From Saprospiraceae bacterium (GTDB lineage Bacteria > Bacteroidota > Bacteroidia > Chitinophagales > Saprospiraceae), in assembly GCA_016717105.1 (NCBI GenBank), contig JADKGF010000004.1, positions 62,001 through 126,000 on the forward strand: a DNA stretch of 64,000 nucleotides, given 5' to 3'. Both the position numbers and the translations under genes were made by a program. Positions 18,556 to 28,900 of this stretch are shown in pieces; the stretch's first letter is position 1, and each line of letters starts with the position of its first letter. The notes beneath the pieces were generated by a model that searched no databases, was not told where the DNA came from, and worked only from the letters and a program-made list of their open reading frames with translations.

Positions 18556-19298
18556 AAAAAATTGCTTTTTATGTTGAAGGACAAACAGAGCAGCTTTTTA
18601 TCAATAAGTTGTTGATTGAGATTGCAGGACAAAAGAATATTGAAATAGAACTTCAACAATTTCAAGGAATTGGAAGACCGACTAAATCAATTTATCCGAA
18701 AACAACTGCACAACATCAAAATCCACAACATTTTGCCTTGATATTTGACTGTATGGGTGATGGTGGAGTTAAGCCAAGAATATTACAAGATTCAACTTCT
18801 TTATTTAATCAAGGTTTTAGTGAAATTGTTGGACTTATTGATTTTTACTCACCACCTAACCGTACAAAATTTTCTCTTGCAGATTTATCTAAGTTTGAAA
18901 ATGAACTTCGTAATGGCACTTTACGAAACGGGAGTAGAATTACTCTACCATTGCCTAACGATACAAGTATCGTCATTGCAGTGCGTGAGATTGAAGATTG
19001 GTTTTTAGCCGAATGTAAACACTATCATTGCATTGATGCTTCCATAGTGCTTAACGCAGCACAATTATCCATATTAGGCTTCAATCCTTTTGTTGATGAC
19101 TTAACACTTCGCAATACAACCGCAGCAGAAGATTTAAAAAGTGTCTATCAATTAGTAGGTAAAACCTACAATAAATCCAAATATAATATAGAAAGGACAG
19201 TTGATTGTTTGGATTTCATAAACTTATACTTTGAAATTAGTGGTAAAATTGCTAAACTTCATGAATTGATTGAAAAGATAAACAATTTCTTAACTTAA
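18552..19298 (+). CDS. DUF4276-like protein with TOPRIM-type motifs; putative nuclease partner
   Basis: 248 residues. The N-terminus AFYVEGQTEQLFINKLL has the TOPRIM-like glutamate (VEGxTE, Glu9 and Glu13). A later strand ALIFDCMGDGG supplies the acidic DxxGD (~65), and REIEDWFLAEC (~147) gives a third acidic block, the usual order in DUF4276 proteins. That family is thought to be a metal-dependent nuclease or nucleotide-acting module related to OLD TOPRIM domains. The 4-base overlap with the upstream AAA ATPase and the shared promoter point to a two-subunit machine. The name of the system is uncertain: the pairing resembles NsnB/NsnC of Menshen and AriA/AriB of PARIS, but the third Menshen gene is not seen. 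Confidence 0.72.
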   Translation: MKKIAFYVEGQTEQLFINKLLIEIAGQKNIEIELQQFQGIGRPTKSIYPKTTAQHQNPQHFALIFDCMGDGGVKPRILQDSTSLFNQGFSEIVGLIDFYSPPNRTKFSLADLSKFENELRNGTLRNGSRITLPLPNDTSIVIAVREIEDWFLAECKHYHCIDASIVLNAAQLSILGFNPFVDDLTLRNTTAAEDLKSVYQLVGKTYNKSKYNIERTVDCLDFINLYFEISGKIAKLHELIEKINNFLT

Positions 19299-19450
19299 AA
19301 AAAGTTATTAAAAATGATTCTAAGTTGAATAGTAAAAATCACTATCCGATTAGAGACCCAATAAGACAATTTTCGTCATATCAGATCTTAAATATACCTT
19401 TGGTAATTATTTTGTAACAACACATCAAAAATAAACATCTAAGACCTTAT

Positions 19451-20809
19451 ATGCAACGACGAAAATTCATCAAAGACACAATAACTGGTTTGCCTATCGT
19501 AATTATAACACCTTCATTGTTATCGAGTTGTAATAATGAGGGTGATGGTCAGAAGGCAAACGGTAAAACAGTCATCATAGTAGGCGCAGTAATTTCAGGA
19601 TTGGCTGCAGCCAAAAAGCTAAAAGAAAATGGCTTTAATGTTATCGTTTTGGAAGCGCAAAGTAAAGTCGGAGGTCGATTAAAAACGAATAGAAGCCTAG
19701 GTGTGGCTTTTGATGAAGGTGCAAGTTGGATCCACGGTACAGCAGGCAATCCGATCGCATCATTGGCACAACAGGCTGGAATGAATACGGCTTTTACCGA
19801 TGATGAAAGTATTTTGGCATATGATCTTGGTGGTGTATTGCACAGTGATAGTAATTTTTCGGATACGGAAGATAAATTTTATTCAGTACTTGAAACATTA
19901 AAAAATAATGGAAGCTCAACCAAAAGTTTTGAAACAGTCTTCAACGAGTTATATCCCACATATTGCAATGATCGGCTTTGGAAGTTTTTCCTTTCTACCT
20001 ACTTAACTTTTGATACTGGAGATTTAAATATGCTCTCGTCATTGTTGTATAATGAAGGAGAAGAATTCGGTGGCGAAGAACGCATCTCTGTAAATGGTTA
20101 TGACACAATTCCAAGTTATCTGGCTATAGGATTGAATGTTCAACTTAACCAAAAAGTCACAAAAATCGACTATTCAAACACAAAGATTCTAGTAAGCCAC
20201 AATGGAACAGTCACTGAAGCAGACTATGTCTTAGTCACGGTACCTCTTGGTGTTCTGAAGGCCAATAAAATTGATTTTGTACCTAGTTTGCCCAATACAA
20301 AACAAAACGCCATTCAAAAAGTAGGTGTTAATTGTGTAAACAAATTTCTATTGACTTGGGAAACAGCCTTTTGGGATGACGAACAATACATATGCTACAC
20401 ACCGGACATTAAAGATAAATTTAACTATTTTGTAAATGTCAAAAAATATCAACCAACTGTGAATGCGTTGATGACTTTTGCCTATGCAGACAAAGCAAGA
20501 CAAACTGAAAATATGACTGATCAACAAATCATAGAAGAAATCATGACTCATCTTCGTGATATATATGGCAATAATATTCCGTATCCAAAGAATATCTTGA
20601 GAACAAAGTGGCAAACGAACGAGTATTCGTATGGATCTTATTCATACACAGCTGTTGGTACAGAAATGCGACACTTTGATGATTTAGCGGAAGAAATCGA
20701 TGATAAAATATTTTTCGCTGGTGAGCATACTGAAATCGATTATTTTTCTACAGCTCATGGCGCCTATTTGAGTGGAATCAGAGAAGCTGATAAAATAATT
20801 GCGTTGTAA
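19451..20809 (+). CDS. Flavin-dependent amine oxidase, exported (Tat/lipoprotein signal)
   Basis: 452 residues. The N-terminus has RRKFI, compatible with the Tat pathway that carries folded flavoproteins, and a possible lipidation site LLSSC (Cys27). The Rossmann motif reads IVGAVISGLAAA...VIVLEAQSKVGGRL: the second glycine of GxGxxG is Val47. The later family blocks are present: GASWIHG (~95), VTVPLGVLKANKIDF (~260) and the C-terminal FAD-binding IFFAGEHTEIDYFSTAHGAYLSGIREA (~425). The family oxidises amines, polyamines or related substrates; the substrate is unknown. The Gly-to-Val change could weaken FAD binding or be a sequence error. Confidence 0.82.
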   Translation: MQRRKFIKDTITGLPIVIITPSLLSSCNNEGDGQKANGKTVIIVGAVISGLAAAKKLKENGFNVIVLEAQSKVGGRLKTNRSLGVAFDEGASWIHGTAGNPIASLAQQAGMNTAFTDDESILAYDLGGVLHSDSNFSDTEDKFYSVLETLKNNGSSTKSFETVFNELYPTYCNDRLWKFFLSTYLTFDTGDLNMLSSLLYNEGEEFGGEERISVNGYDTIPSYLAIGLNVQLNQKVTKIDYSNTKILVSHNGTVTEADYVLVTVPLGVLKANKIDFVPSLPNTKQNAIQKVGVNCVNKFLLTWETAFWDDEQYICYTPDIKDKFNYFVNVKKYQPTVNALMTFAYADKARQTENMTDQQIIEEIMTHLRDIYGNNIPYPKNILRTKWQTNEYSYGSYSYTAVGTEMRHFDDLAEEIDDKIFFAGEHTEIDYFSTAHGAYLSGIREADKIIAL

Positions 20810-20863
20810 ATTTAGTTATATCATGTCAAACATTTCCAAATAATTCCTTCAAAATATAATAAG

Positions 20864-21493
20864 ATGGGCAATTTTGATCGCAAAAATCATTGGGAAAATA
20901 TCTATAACACAAAGGAACTAAAAGATGTTAGCTGGTTTCAAGTTAGGCCCGAAACATCGCTAGATTTTTTCAAACAATTTAATGTACCTACCACTGCAAA
21001 AATCATTGACATCGGTGGTGGAGATAGCTTACTCGTGGACCATCTTTTAGATTTAGGATATCAAGATATTTCAGTGCTTGACATATCAGAATCAGCCATC
21101 GAACGGGCAAAAATCCGCCTTGGCCAAAAAGCAAATAATGTAAAATGGATAGTAGCAGATGCCGCTACTTTTGTACCTACTGAGCAATATGATTTCTGGC
21201 ACGACCGAGCAGCATTTCATTTTTTGACAGAAGAAAATGAAATTTCAAATTATCTGGAGACGGCCCAAAAAAGTATAAACCCTAAAGGAATTCTAGTGAT
21301 CGGTACATTCTCCGAACAAGGACCAAAAAAATGTAGTGGCATAGAAATCAAGCAATATTCAGAAACGTCCATGACAGATCGGCTGAAAATCTTCTTCGAA
21401 AAAATCAAATGTATTACTGTTGATCATATAACGCCGTTTGATACCATTCAGAATTTTGTATTTTGCAGTTTCAAAAAATTAAATACAGCCTAA
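20864..21493 (+). CDS. Class I SAM-dependent methyltransferase
   Basis: 209 residues with a Rossmann methyltransferase core: motif I IIDIGGGDS (~46), acidic end of strand two VLDISESAIERAK (~72), WIVADAATF (~97) and the DFWHDRAAFHFL strand four (~113). The N-terminal HWENIYNTKELKDVSWFQ is typical of small bacterial methyltransferases of the TehB/thiopurine-like type. Substrate unknown. Same strand as its neighbours but with gaps of 38-54 bases; co-transcription is possible. Confidence 0.83.
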   Translation: MGNFDRKNHWENIYNTKELKDVSWFQVRPETSLDFFKQFNVPTTAKIIDIGGGDSLLVDHLLDLGYQDISVLDISESAIERAKIRLGQKANNVKWIVADAATFVPTEQYDFWHDRAAFHFLTEENEISNYLETAQKSINPKGILVIGTFSEQGPKKCSGIEIKQYSETSMTDRLKIFFEKIKCITVDHITPFDTIQNFVFCSFKKLNTA

Positions 21494-21531
21494 TCCGCAT
21501 TCTAAAATAATGATTTGACTTCGCTTAATGA

Positions 21532-22664
21532 ATGGTTGAAAACAATATAAGCATAAGAGAGCTTGCCAAGCTTTTTTTCAAACTAGGCGTGATTGGGTTT
21601 GGTGGCCCTGCAGCGCATATTGCTATGATGCAAGATGAAGTCGTCATAAAGAGAAGATGGCTAACTGACCAACATTTTCTGGATCTAATGGGTGCGACCA
21701 ATTTAATTCCAGGACCAAATAGCACCGAGATGGCTATCCACATTGGACGTGAAAAAGGAGGATGGAAAGGCCTGATTGTGGCAGGCTTGTGTTTCATCAT
21801 TCCTGCTGTATTTATCACGGGCATTTTTGCATGGTTGTACAAAAAATACGGGCAATTGCCTGAAATACAACCATTTGTTTACGGCATCAAGCCTGCCATC
21901 ATTGCGATAATCCTAGGCGCTATATTTCCATTAGCCAAAAAATCATTTAAATCAGTGGAGTTAATCTTCCTAGCAATTTTGGTGTTAATTGGTGCATTTT
22001 GTAATATTAATGAAATATATTTGATGTTTGGTGCTGGCTTTTTGGCTTTGACGCTGACTTATATCCGCAGCCCAAAACCTCATGATATTCATAGCTTCGT
22101 GCCACTCGCTTTAGTACCATTCGGATCAACTTCCATCTTAGCGGCAAGCAATACCAAGATATTTTGGATATTTTTAAAAATCGGTTCTATCCTCTATGGA
22201 AGTGGTTATGTTTTGTTTGCATTTTTAGATGCCGAATTAGTCTCTACAGGCTTGCTCTCTAGACAACAATTAATCGATGCCATCGCAGTAGGTCAATTCA
22301 CGCCAGGGCCGGTATTCTCATCCGTAACTTTTATTGGCTACCAAATCAATGGATGGGCAGGCGCCGTCATCTCAACTATGGCGATATTTCTTCCATCTTT
22401 TGTCTTTGTCGCCTTGCTAAATCCATTGGTCAAAAAAATGCGCAATTCTCAACTTTTCTCTACCTTTCTAGATGCAGTCAATATCGCTGCCGTGGCACTT
22501 ATTGTTGCCATTTGTATCGAAATGGGCAAAGAAACGATTACAGAGTGGCGGACGATTTTAATTGCAATTGTAAGCATCATCTTTGCTTTGGCTACCGCAA
22601 ACTCAATAGTGCATTCATTGTTTTGGGCGGCGCAGTTTTTGGTTGGTTGCTGAGTATGGTGTGA
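21532..22664 (+). CDS. chrA: ChrA-type chromate transporter, frameshift near the C-terminus
   Basis: A two-domain CHR-family membrane protein with about ten segments. The hallmark FFKLGVIGFGGPAAHIAMM (~16-34) and NLIPGPNSTEMAIHIG (~57-72) are present, and the duplicated half has AVGQFTPGPVFSSVTFIGY (~250). The long frame stops at 22653. From the A run at 22599-22601 the alternative frame reads LNSAFIVLGGAVFGWLLS and ends at 22664, the usual family C-terminus, so a one-base deletion is likely. The family exports chromate or related oxyanions across the inner membrane. Single-gene long form, no ChrB nearby. Confidence 0.85.
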
Positions 22665-22851
22665 AATCAACTATCTTCAGTATAGTAAATAATCAGATTA
22701 TTCCTTCAATATATTCTACACAGGTTTATTTTGACATTGAAAAACTTAAATTTTCAAATTGGTATAAAAACGTTATAAATTTCATAAAGAATTCAATATT
22801 TTTGTACATTATTATGATTAGTGGATTCAATTATTTTTAAAAAAATGTCTT

Positions 22852-23253
22852 ATGAAAGTTATTCAACTCTTATTTATTCTCTTTCAATTTACTAATTGTT
22901 CAGTACAAAAATCAATATATGATGAAGATAGTTTACAAACTGAGCAAATTGAACTTTCAACTTTAGATATTAAACGAAAAGACCCAAACCCAGGAAAATG
23001 TTATAGGAGATTGAAATTTGAGGAAGGCGATATGGGTTGGTATGAATATTTTTGTAATGATGCGGAGCTGGAATTTAGTATTGCAGCAGATTGCCTAGAA
23101 AAATTAGGATACATATTAGAGGACCGTAAGCATTTTATGACAAAAGATGGCAGTGCTTTAATCGATTTTCAAAGGAAAAACAATATGGTTGAAGGCATAT
23201 TTGATGAGGCCACTCTCTACTTACTAATACAAAAAACAAAATCCATCAAATAA
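22852..23253 (+). CDS. Small lipoprotein with peptidoglycan-binding-like tail
   Basis: 133 residues. The signal ends QFTNC with Cys16 as the probable lipidation site. The middle has a PNPGKCY block, and the C-terminal ~55 residues (LEKLGYILE...LIDFQRKNNMVEGIFDEATLYLL) resemble a PG_binding_1 repeat. It may be a distant paralogue of the product at 4702. It ends 7 bases from the convergent Lrp-type regulator gene. Function beyond wall association is unknown. Confidence 0.65.
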   Translation: MKVIQLLFILFQFTNCSVQKSIYDEDSLQTEQIELSTLDIKRKDPNPGKCYRRLKFEEGDMGWYEYFCNDAELEFSIAADCLEKLGYILEDRKHFMTKDGSALIDFQRKNNMVEGIFDEATLYLLIQKTKSIK

Positions 23254-23260
23254 TTTCCAC

Positions 23261-23731
23261 TTACAATCCCGCATTCCTTCTGAATGCACAGCCCAATTCC
23301 ATAAAAGAATCTGTTTTGGCTATACCGGGTATTATATCTATCTGGTCGTAGAGTATCCGACGCATATGCTCATGGTTTTTTGCTACGATACGAATAAATA
23401 AAGTAAATGCGCCAGTGATGTAGTAACATTCGGTCACTTCAGGGATCGCTTTTAATGCTTCAATAATCCTTGCTGAATTATGATCTTTCTCTAATGTGAT
23501 TCCCGTAAACGATGCCCAATCGTAGCCGATCTTCTTTTCATCGAGAATAGGTTTTATGCCTTTCAGAATGCCTTGTTCGGTCATTTTGGCTACGCGTTGA
23601 TGGACCATCGTATTGGAAATACCGATTTCTTGCGCAATCAAAGAAAAAGCCATTCTACCATCACCTTCTAAGTGTTGAAGGATTTTCGTATCGTAAATAT
23701 CCAGCTGCGGTAAAGGTAATTCATGATTCAT
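23261..23731 (-). CDS. Lrp/AsnC family transcriptional regulator
   Basis: 156 residues. The N-terminal winged HTH begins LDIYDTKILQHLEGDGRMAFSLIAQEIGISNTMVHQRVAKM; the C-terminal RAM ligand-binding domain includes VTECYYITGAFTLFIRIVAK. The length is that of Lrp/AsnC proteins. It is transcribed divergently from the ornithine aminotransferase gene across a 150-base region holding an inverted repeat, so local control of arginine/ornithine breakdown is likely by analogy with Lrp-type regulators of amino-acid catabolism. Confidence 0.88.
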   Translation of the reverse strand: MNHELPLPQLDIYDTKILQHLEGDGRMAFSLIAQEIGISNTMVHQRVAKMTEQGILKGIKPILDEKKIGYDWASFTGITLEKDHNSARIIEALKAIPEVTECYYITGAFTLFIRIVAKNHEHMRRILYDQIDIIPGIAKTDSFMELGCAFRRNAGL

Positions 23732-23733
23732 AT

Positions 23734-23810
23734 TGTGTTATTTTGACTTTATTTTACCAATAATAATTAAATATGACACAAATATATAAATAATTATGTC
23801 AAAATACACA
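23734..23810. promoter_or_regulatory. Candidate Lrp-type operator in the divergent region
   Basis: TGTGTTATTTTGAC at 23734-23747 is the near-exact inverse of GTCAAAATACACA at 23798-23810, with centres about 64 bases apart. The right arm overlaps the expected -33 region of rocD, and the left arm touches the start region of the regulator gene. The spacing suits wrapping by an Lrp-type octamer. Binding itself is inference. Confidence 0.5.
23779..23786 (-). promoter_or_regulatory. Possible -7 element of the Lrp-type gene
   Basis: On the minus strand this reads TATATTTG, with a weak TTG about 22 bases upstream (23809-23811). It lies between the two operator arms. Confidence 0.4.
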
Positions 23811-23828
23811 ATTCAATATAAATAATCG

Positions 23829-23836
23829 TACTTTTG
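23829..23836 (+). promoter_or_regulatory. Possible -7 element of rocD
   Basis: TACTTTTG matches TAnnTTTG, 45 bases before the ATG at 23882. No clear TTG upstream, which would fit a regulated promoter. Confidence 0.45.
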
Positions 23837-23881
23837 CAACACATATAAAATGTACATCACCTTATTCAAAATAAAATCAAC

Positions 23882-25123
23882 ATGTCATCTACCACCACAA
23901 CAGAATCTCCCAAAGTACAAGCGTTCATAGATAAAGAAGAAAAATACGGTGCACATAATTATCATCCTTTGCCGGTGGTTTTGACGCGTGGAGAAGGAAT
24001 CTTTGTTTGGGATGTAGAAGGCAAGAAATATTTTGATTTTTTATCTGCATATTCCGCTGTAAACCAAGGTCATTGCCACCCAAAAATCATTCAGGCATTA
24101 AAAAATCAAGCTGAAACACTCACGCTCACATCTAGAGCATTTCACCATAATTTATTGGGCGAAGCAGAAGAGTTTATGGCTAAACTTTTTGGTTTTGACA
24201 AGGTACTGATGATGAACTCAGGTGTAGAAGCTGTAGAAACAGCCATGAAACTCACCAGAAAATGGGCTTATCAGGTAAAGGGAATTCCAGCAGATCAGGC
24301 TACCATTCTATTTGCATCCGACAATTTTCACGGACGGACTTTATCAGTCATTTCAGCATCCAATGATCCTACATCCAGAGTTGGTTTCGGCCCTTTTATG
24401 CCAAATATAGATCGTATAGCCTACAATAATTTGTTAGCATTGGAATCAGCCTTAAAGGCCAATCCAAATATTGCAGGATTCATCGTAGAGCCGATACAAG
24501 GAGAAGCTGGTGTTGTGGTACCTGATGAAGGATATTTGGATGGCGTAGCAGACCTATGTCACAAATACAATGTGCTTTTTGTCGCCGACGAAATCCAAAC
24601 AGGAATAGCCCGCACAGGAAAAATGTTAGCTACCCAAGCCAAGCCAGACATCCTAATATTAGGGAAAGCGCTTTCAGGTGGCGTCTTGCCAGTGTCTGCA
24701 GTCTTGGCCGATGATGAGATCATGCTTACCATACGTCCGGGAGAGCACGGATCTACTTTTGGTGGCAATCCACTAGCTTGCGCTGTAGCTATGGAAGCAC
24801 TTAAGGTTGTACTTGATGAAAATCTTGCAGAAAACGCAGAGAAAATGGGTATTCTCTTCAGAAATGGATTACAAAAAATAGCAGAAAAAAACAAACTTAT
24901 CACCTTAGTACGTGGTAAAGGTTTGCTAAATGCGATCGTCATTGATTCTCATGAAGATTCACATCTTGCTTGGAATATTTGTCTCGAATTTAGGAATAAT
25001 GGATTATTGGCAAAACCAACGCATGGCAATAAAATAAGGTTGGCGCCACCACTCGTCATTAATGAAGGGCAAATCCAAGAGGCTTTGGCTATAATTGAAA
25101 AATCATTGAATGCTTTTGTGTAG
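23882..25123 (+). CDS. rocD: Ornithine--oxo-acid transaminase
   Basis: 413 residues, a class III aminotransferase. Key blocks: YHPLPVVL...GEGIFVWDVEG (~25-45), FLSAYSAVNQGHCHPKI (~55), MNSGVEAVETAMK (~115), EPIQGEAGVVVP (~203), ADEIQTGIARTGK (~240) and the PLP lysine in LILGKALSGG (~261). SAYSAVNQGH is characteristic of ornithine aminotransferases. It transfers the delta-amino group of ornithine to 2-oxoglutarate, giving glutamate semialdehyde, which links arginine and proline metabolism. Cytoplasmic. Divergent from an Lrp-type regulator that probably controls it. Confidence 0.9.
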   Translation: MSSTTTTESPKVQAFIDKEEKYGAHNYHPLPVVLTRGEGIFVWDVEGKKYFDFLSAYSAVNQGHCHPKIIQALKNQAETLTLTSRAFHHNLLGEAEEFMAKLFGFDKVLMMNSGVEAVETAMKLTRKWAYQVKGIPADQATILFASDNFHGRTLSVISASNDPTSRVGFGPFMPNIDRIAYNNLLALESALKANPNIAGFIVEPIQGEAGVVVPDEGYLDGVADLCHKYNVLFVADEIQTGIARTGKMLATQAKPDILILGKALSGGVLPVSAVLADDEIMLTIRPGEHGSTFGGNPLACAVAMEALKVVLDENLAENAEKMGILFRNGLQKIAEKNKLITLVRGKGLLNAIVIDSHEDSHLAWNICLEFRNNGLLAKPTHGNKIRLAPPLVINEGQIQEALAIIEKSLNAFV

Positions 25124-25163
25124 GTAGTATAACCAAATTACAATGGTTAGTTTTGTATTTTAA

Positions 25164-25904
25164 TCAATGCAACTCATTTAACACATCCTTTTTCCTCAAT
25201 CTGGCGATAGGTAATATACTACCATCTTTGAGGTGGATTTCGGTATGTGATTTCATATGATCTATTTCTTCCCTATTGACAAGATGCGAACGATGCAACC
25301 GCAAAAAACCATATTCAGCCAATAGCGTTTCGAACTCTTTTAATGTTTTTGCAGCCAAAAGTTTAGACTTATCTCTTAAGTAGATCCACGTATAATTGCT
25401 TTCGGCTTCACACCTTATGATATTTTCGACACCTAAAAAATGGGTTTTCTCCTGGGTAGGAATTGCCAATTTAGCGTCTTTTTTATCCTTTCGATGTATG
25501 TTTTGTAAAAAATTTTCATACCTCAACTTGCGCTCATTCTCTATCTCGACCTTGGTTAGATATTTTTGTACCGCAGCGACAAGTTCTTGTTGGACTATTG
25601 GTTTTAACAAGTAATCCAAAGCACTGAATTTGAATGCCTGTACCGCAAAATTGTCAAAGGCCGTGGTAAATATTATTTCTTTATCGGTTAGGTCTATTTT
25701 TTGCAACAATTCAAATCCTGTATAAGGTGGCATCATCACATCCAAAAAAATAAGCGATGGATGCGTAGAATTGATATGGTCGATAGCCTTATGAAAATCT
25801 GTTTGTATTTCGAGTTCAAAATTATTTGGCAGATATCTTTCTATCATGAGTTTGAGTGCCTTTGCGGCCAATATTTCGTCATCGACTATAAGTGCATTTA
25901 TCAT
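25164..25904 (-). CDS. LytTR-family response regulator
   Basis: 246 residues. An N-terminal receiver domain has DDE at 8-10 and the phospho-acceptor Asp55 in LIFLDVMMPP. The C-terminal LytTR DNA-binding domain (~145-245) shows VENIIRCEAESNYTWIYL and FLRLHRSHLVNREEI. It overlaps the upstream kinase gene by 4 bases (stop-start ATGA), the usual arrangement for LytS/LytT pairs. It binds promoter DNA upon phosphorylation; the target is unknown. Confidence 0.9.
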   Translation of the reverse strand: MINALIVDDEILAAKALKLMIERYLPNNFELEIQTDFHKAIDHINSTHPSLIFLDVMMPPYTGFELLQKIDLTDKEIIFTTAFDNFAVQAFKFSALDYLLKPIVQQELVAAVQKYLTKVEIENERKLRYENFLQNIHRKDKKDAKLAIPTQEKTHFLGVENIIRCEAESNYTWIYLRDKSKLLAAKTLKEFETLLAEYGFLRLHRSHLVNREEIDHMKSHTEIHLKDGSILPIARLRKKDVLNELH

Positions 25905-28900
25905 ATGTTTAGTTTTATCGGGAATAAAATATCGACCCTTGTACCACTAGCATGCCCTTTTGCATCAAACATATCCATTATTTGAATGTTATTGAGCGTT
26001 TTTTGGCCTGAAATTATATTTAGTCTGTCCTCTATGAGTTTCATGCCCATCGATTTATGAAACTCCAGTTTTTGTTGTTGATCCTTGATTTGGTTGGAAA
26101 GATTTCGGCCAATGCCATTGTCAGAAATACTGCAAATGAATGACTCATCATTGACTTTCGTCATTATAATGCGAATAGTTTTTGCTCCTTCTTTTGATGA
26201 AAGACCATGTTTTATGCTATTTTCAATAAATGGTTGAATAATCATACTTGGTATCAACATGTCATCAATGTCATCCAAAGCATCATCAACTTCAATTTTA
26301 TAAGTCAACTCATCTCCAAATCTCAGCGCTTCAATATCTAAGTATAATTGAATAATTTCTATTTCTTCACCCAAAGGAATCCACGGTGATTCAGAGGAAT
26401 TGAGTACTAATCTCAGCAATTTTGAAAATTTTGAAATATACAAATTGGCAGTATCTACATCTTTATTAAATACAAAAAATTGAATAGAATTGAGCGCATT
26501 AAAGATAAAATGTGGATTCATCTGCGACCGTAAAGCCTTGATTTCCAAATCTGTAAGTTGTTGCTTTATTTTAGACTTCCGCTTAAGGTTATTGATATAA
26601 CGTTTTACAAAATAATAAGATAATGCAATAAATCCAGCAAAGATTAAGGTATAAAACCACCATGTGGTATAAAAGGCTGGACTGATATTGATTGTAATTG
26701 TAGTTCCCGTATCGTACCAAATGTGGCCGTCTGCACTGGCTGATGCCGAGAAGACATAAGTGCCTGCCCTGAGTGTCGAAAATCTGATTGTATTTACACC
26801 ATTTGACAGCTTCCACTCAGGATCTAGTCCTTTCATTCGATACTTATATTTTACACCTTGATTGGAATTGATAACTGGAGCTTTGAAACTGATTTCTATG
26901 TCATTTTGATCATAAGATAAGTCATAAGATTTATTTAACATCGTACTTTTACCGTTGATTTTGAAAGACGTAAAATGAACGATAAGTTTCTCCTTTGTAG
27001 TTATAAATTTTGATGGGTCAAAATAGGTAACACCATTGAATCCAGGAAAATATACCAATCCATCCGAAGACTCAAAAGCGTGACCATAGTTATATTTCTG
27101 GTTATGAATGTTATTGGATTTATTGTATAATTCAAACGACATTTTATCACGGTTCAATAGATATATTCCACTTGCCGTAGTTGTCCATATATTTCCAAGT
27201 CTATCTTTGTGCAGGTTATAAAACACTGCGTTTTTAATATCATCAAAAATATTTACCACACATGGTTTTTGGTCTTTAGTGATAGTGATTTCAATGATAT
27301 TGTCTCCTACAGCCCAAAATGTGTCTTTTGTAACTTCAATCATCGAAAAATGTGACAATTTATTCCCATTCTCTTCTACTTTTACCTTGAATAATTCAGC
27401 CAGATTCTGGTCCGTAGCAATAAGTCCTTTGGGGCTCAAAAACCAAATTCTCTTTGACATATCCAAATATATAGAATTGGCACCCAAATTGGGATATCTT
27501 TTATCATGATGCAGGTAGATAGTTTCTGTCTTGCTGTCAAAGAAATAAACACTATCGGAACATGTAATCAAAAAAAGATTACCTGAAATTTTGCCAATTC
27601 TATTTTTAAACGACTCAAGAAAAGACTTTTTAATATTTGTATTTTGAAAATTTGGTGGTTTGAATGTTTCCAATTTCGGGTTAAAAATCCAAATATCCTT
27701 TTCACTTTGACAGACAAGGATCCTTTTATTATCCAGCACTTGGATACTACGCACAGAAAAATAATTCAGATAATTCGTAGCTCCAGGTTTAGGAAAGTAC
27801 ATTTTTGCAGTTCTTTTTTTAACATTCCAAACACCAAAACCATTGGTTGTAGCCACCCAAATATTGCCATAGGAATCTTCAGAAAATCCACGAATCGTAT
27901 TGCTGGATTCTACGCTTTCTGGTTGATCATCATTATTAAAAGCAAAGTGTTTGAAACTTTTTTTGGGGTCGAGTAAGACATAAAGACCTTCATAACTATG
28001 CAAGTAACTTTGACCATAGGCTCCACAACTTATAGATTTATTTTCACTATTTTGTATAGAAACTTTTTTGTTCTGGTATAGTAATGATACTTTCTTGAAG
28101 CTATCATCATGTGTATCATACAAGTGATAACCTTTGAATGCGAGGGCTACTAACAAATATCGAGAATCCAGTTTACATATTCCACTTACAAAAAGTCCTT
28201 CGGATAAAAATTTCTGGTCAAATTGTTTTACGTTCAGTGGTTTGAGTGATTTTGATGTAATATCAGCAGAAATGGTGATATTACCGCCTTTTGAATGCCA
28301 AACTTGGTCCTTGTTTACTACAAAAATATGACGAGATGCAGGTACACTAATGGAATCTAATGCTTGACTTTTCAAATCTAATCTATAGGTTTTTTTACTT
28401 TTTGTATTGTGCCAATAAATAAAATGTTCGAACTTCTCAAATGTACTAAAATTGGAAAATTGATGACAGGGATGTACTAAAGAAAGTGACTGATTGAACT
28501 CATTGTACCTGAATATTCCCTTTTCACATAAAATAAGCAACTTGCCATCCAAATCAGTGGATAATCGCAGAAACCTACCCGTGACAGTTGAAGTCTGAAT
28601 CTGCACCTTAAATCCTATATCATCATTTACATAATGAAAGATTTTCTCCCATTTCAATACAAATATTTGACCGCCATTGGCCTCTTCTATATCATACAGT
28701 CTTGATTTTATATATCCCAATTTATAATATTTTGTCTCAATACCATCATATTTTTGCACCATATCCGGTGTCATGATCCAATGGTAATTTTTGGAATCTT
28801 TGATTACTTCTGATATTTCACTTTGGATGATATTTTGCCCATTAGTCAGCCGGCCCAGTTCGTATTGTACTACCTGGCAATGGATCCTCATTGCAAAAAA

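Noticed and set aside
22643..22840. 65-codon plus-strand ORF after chrA
   Set aside because: Starts inside the chrA end, has low-complexity A/T-driven composition, no family and no ribosome site.
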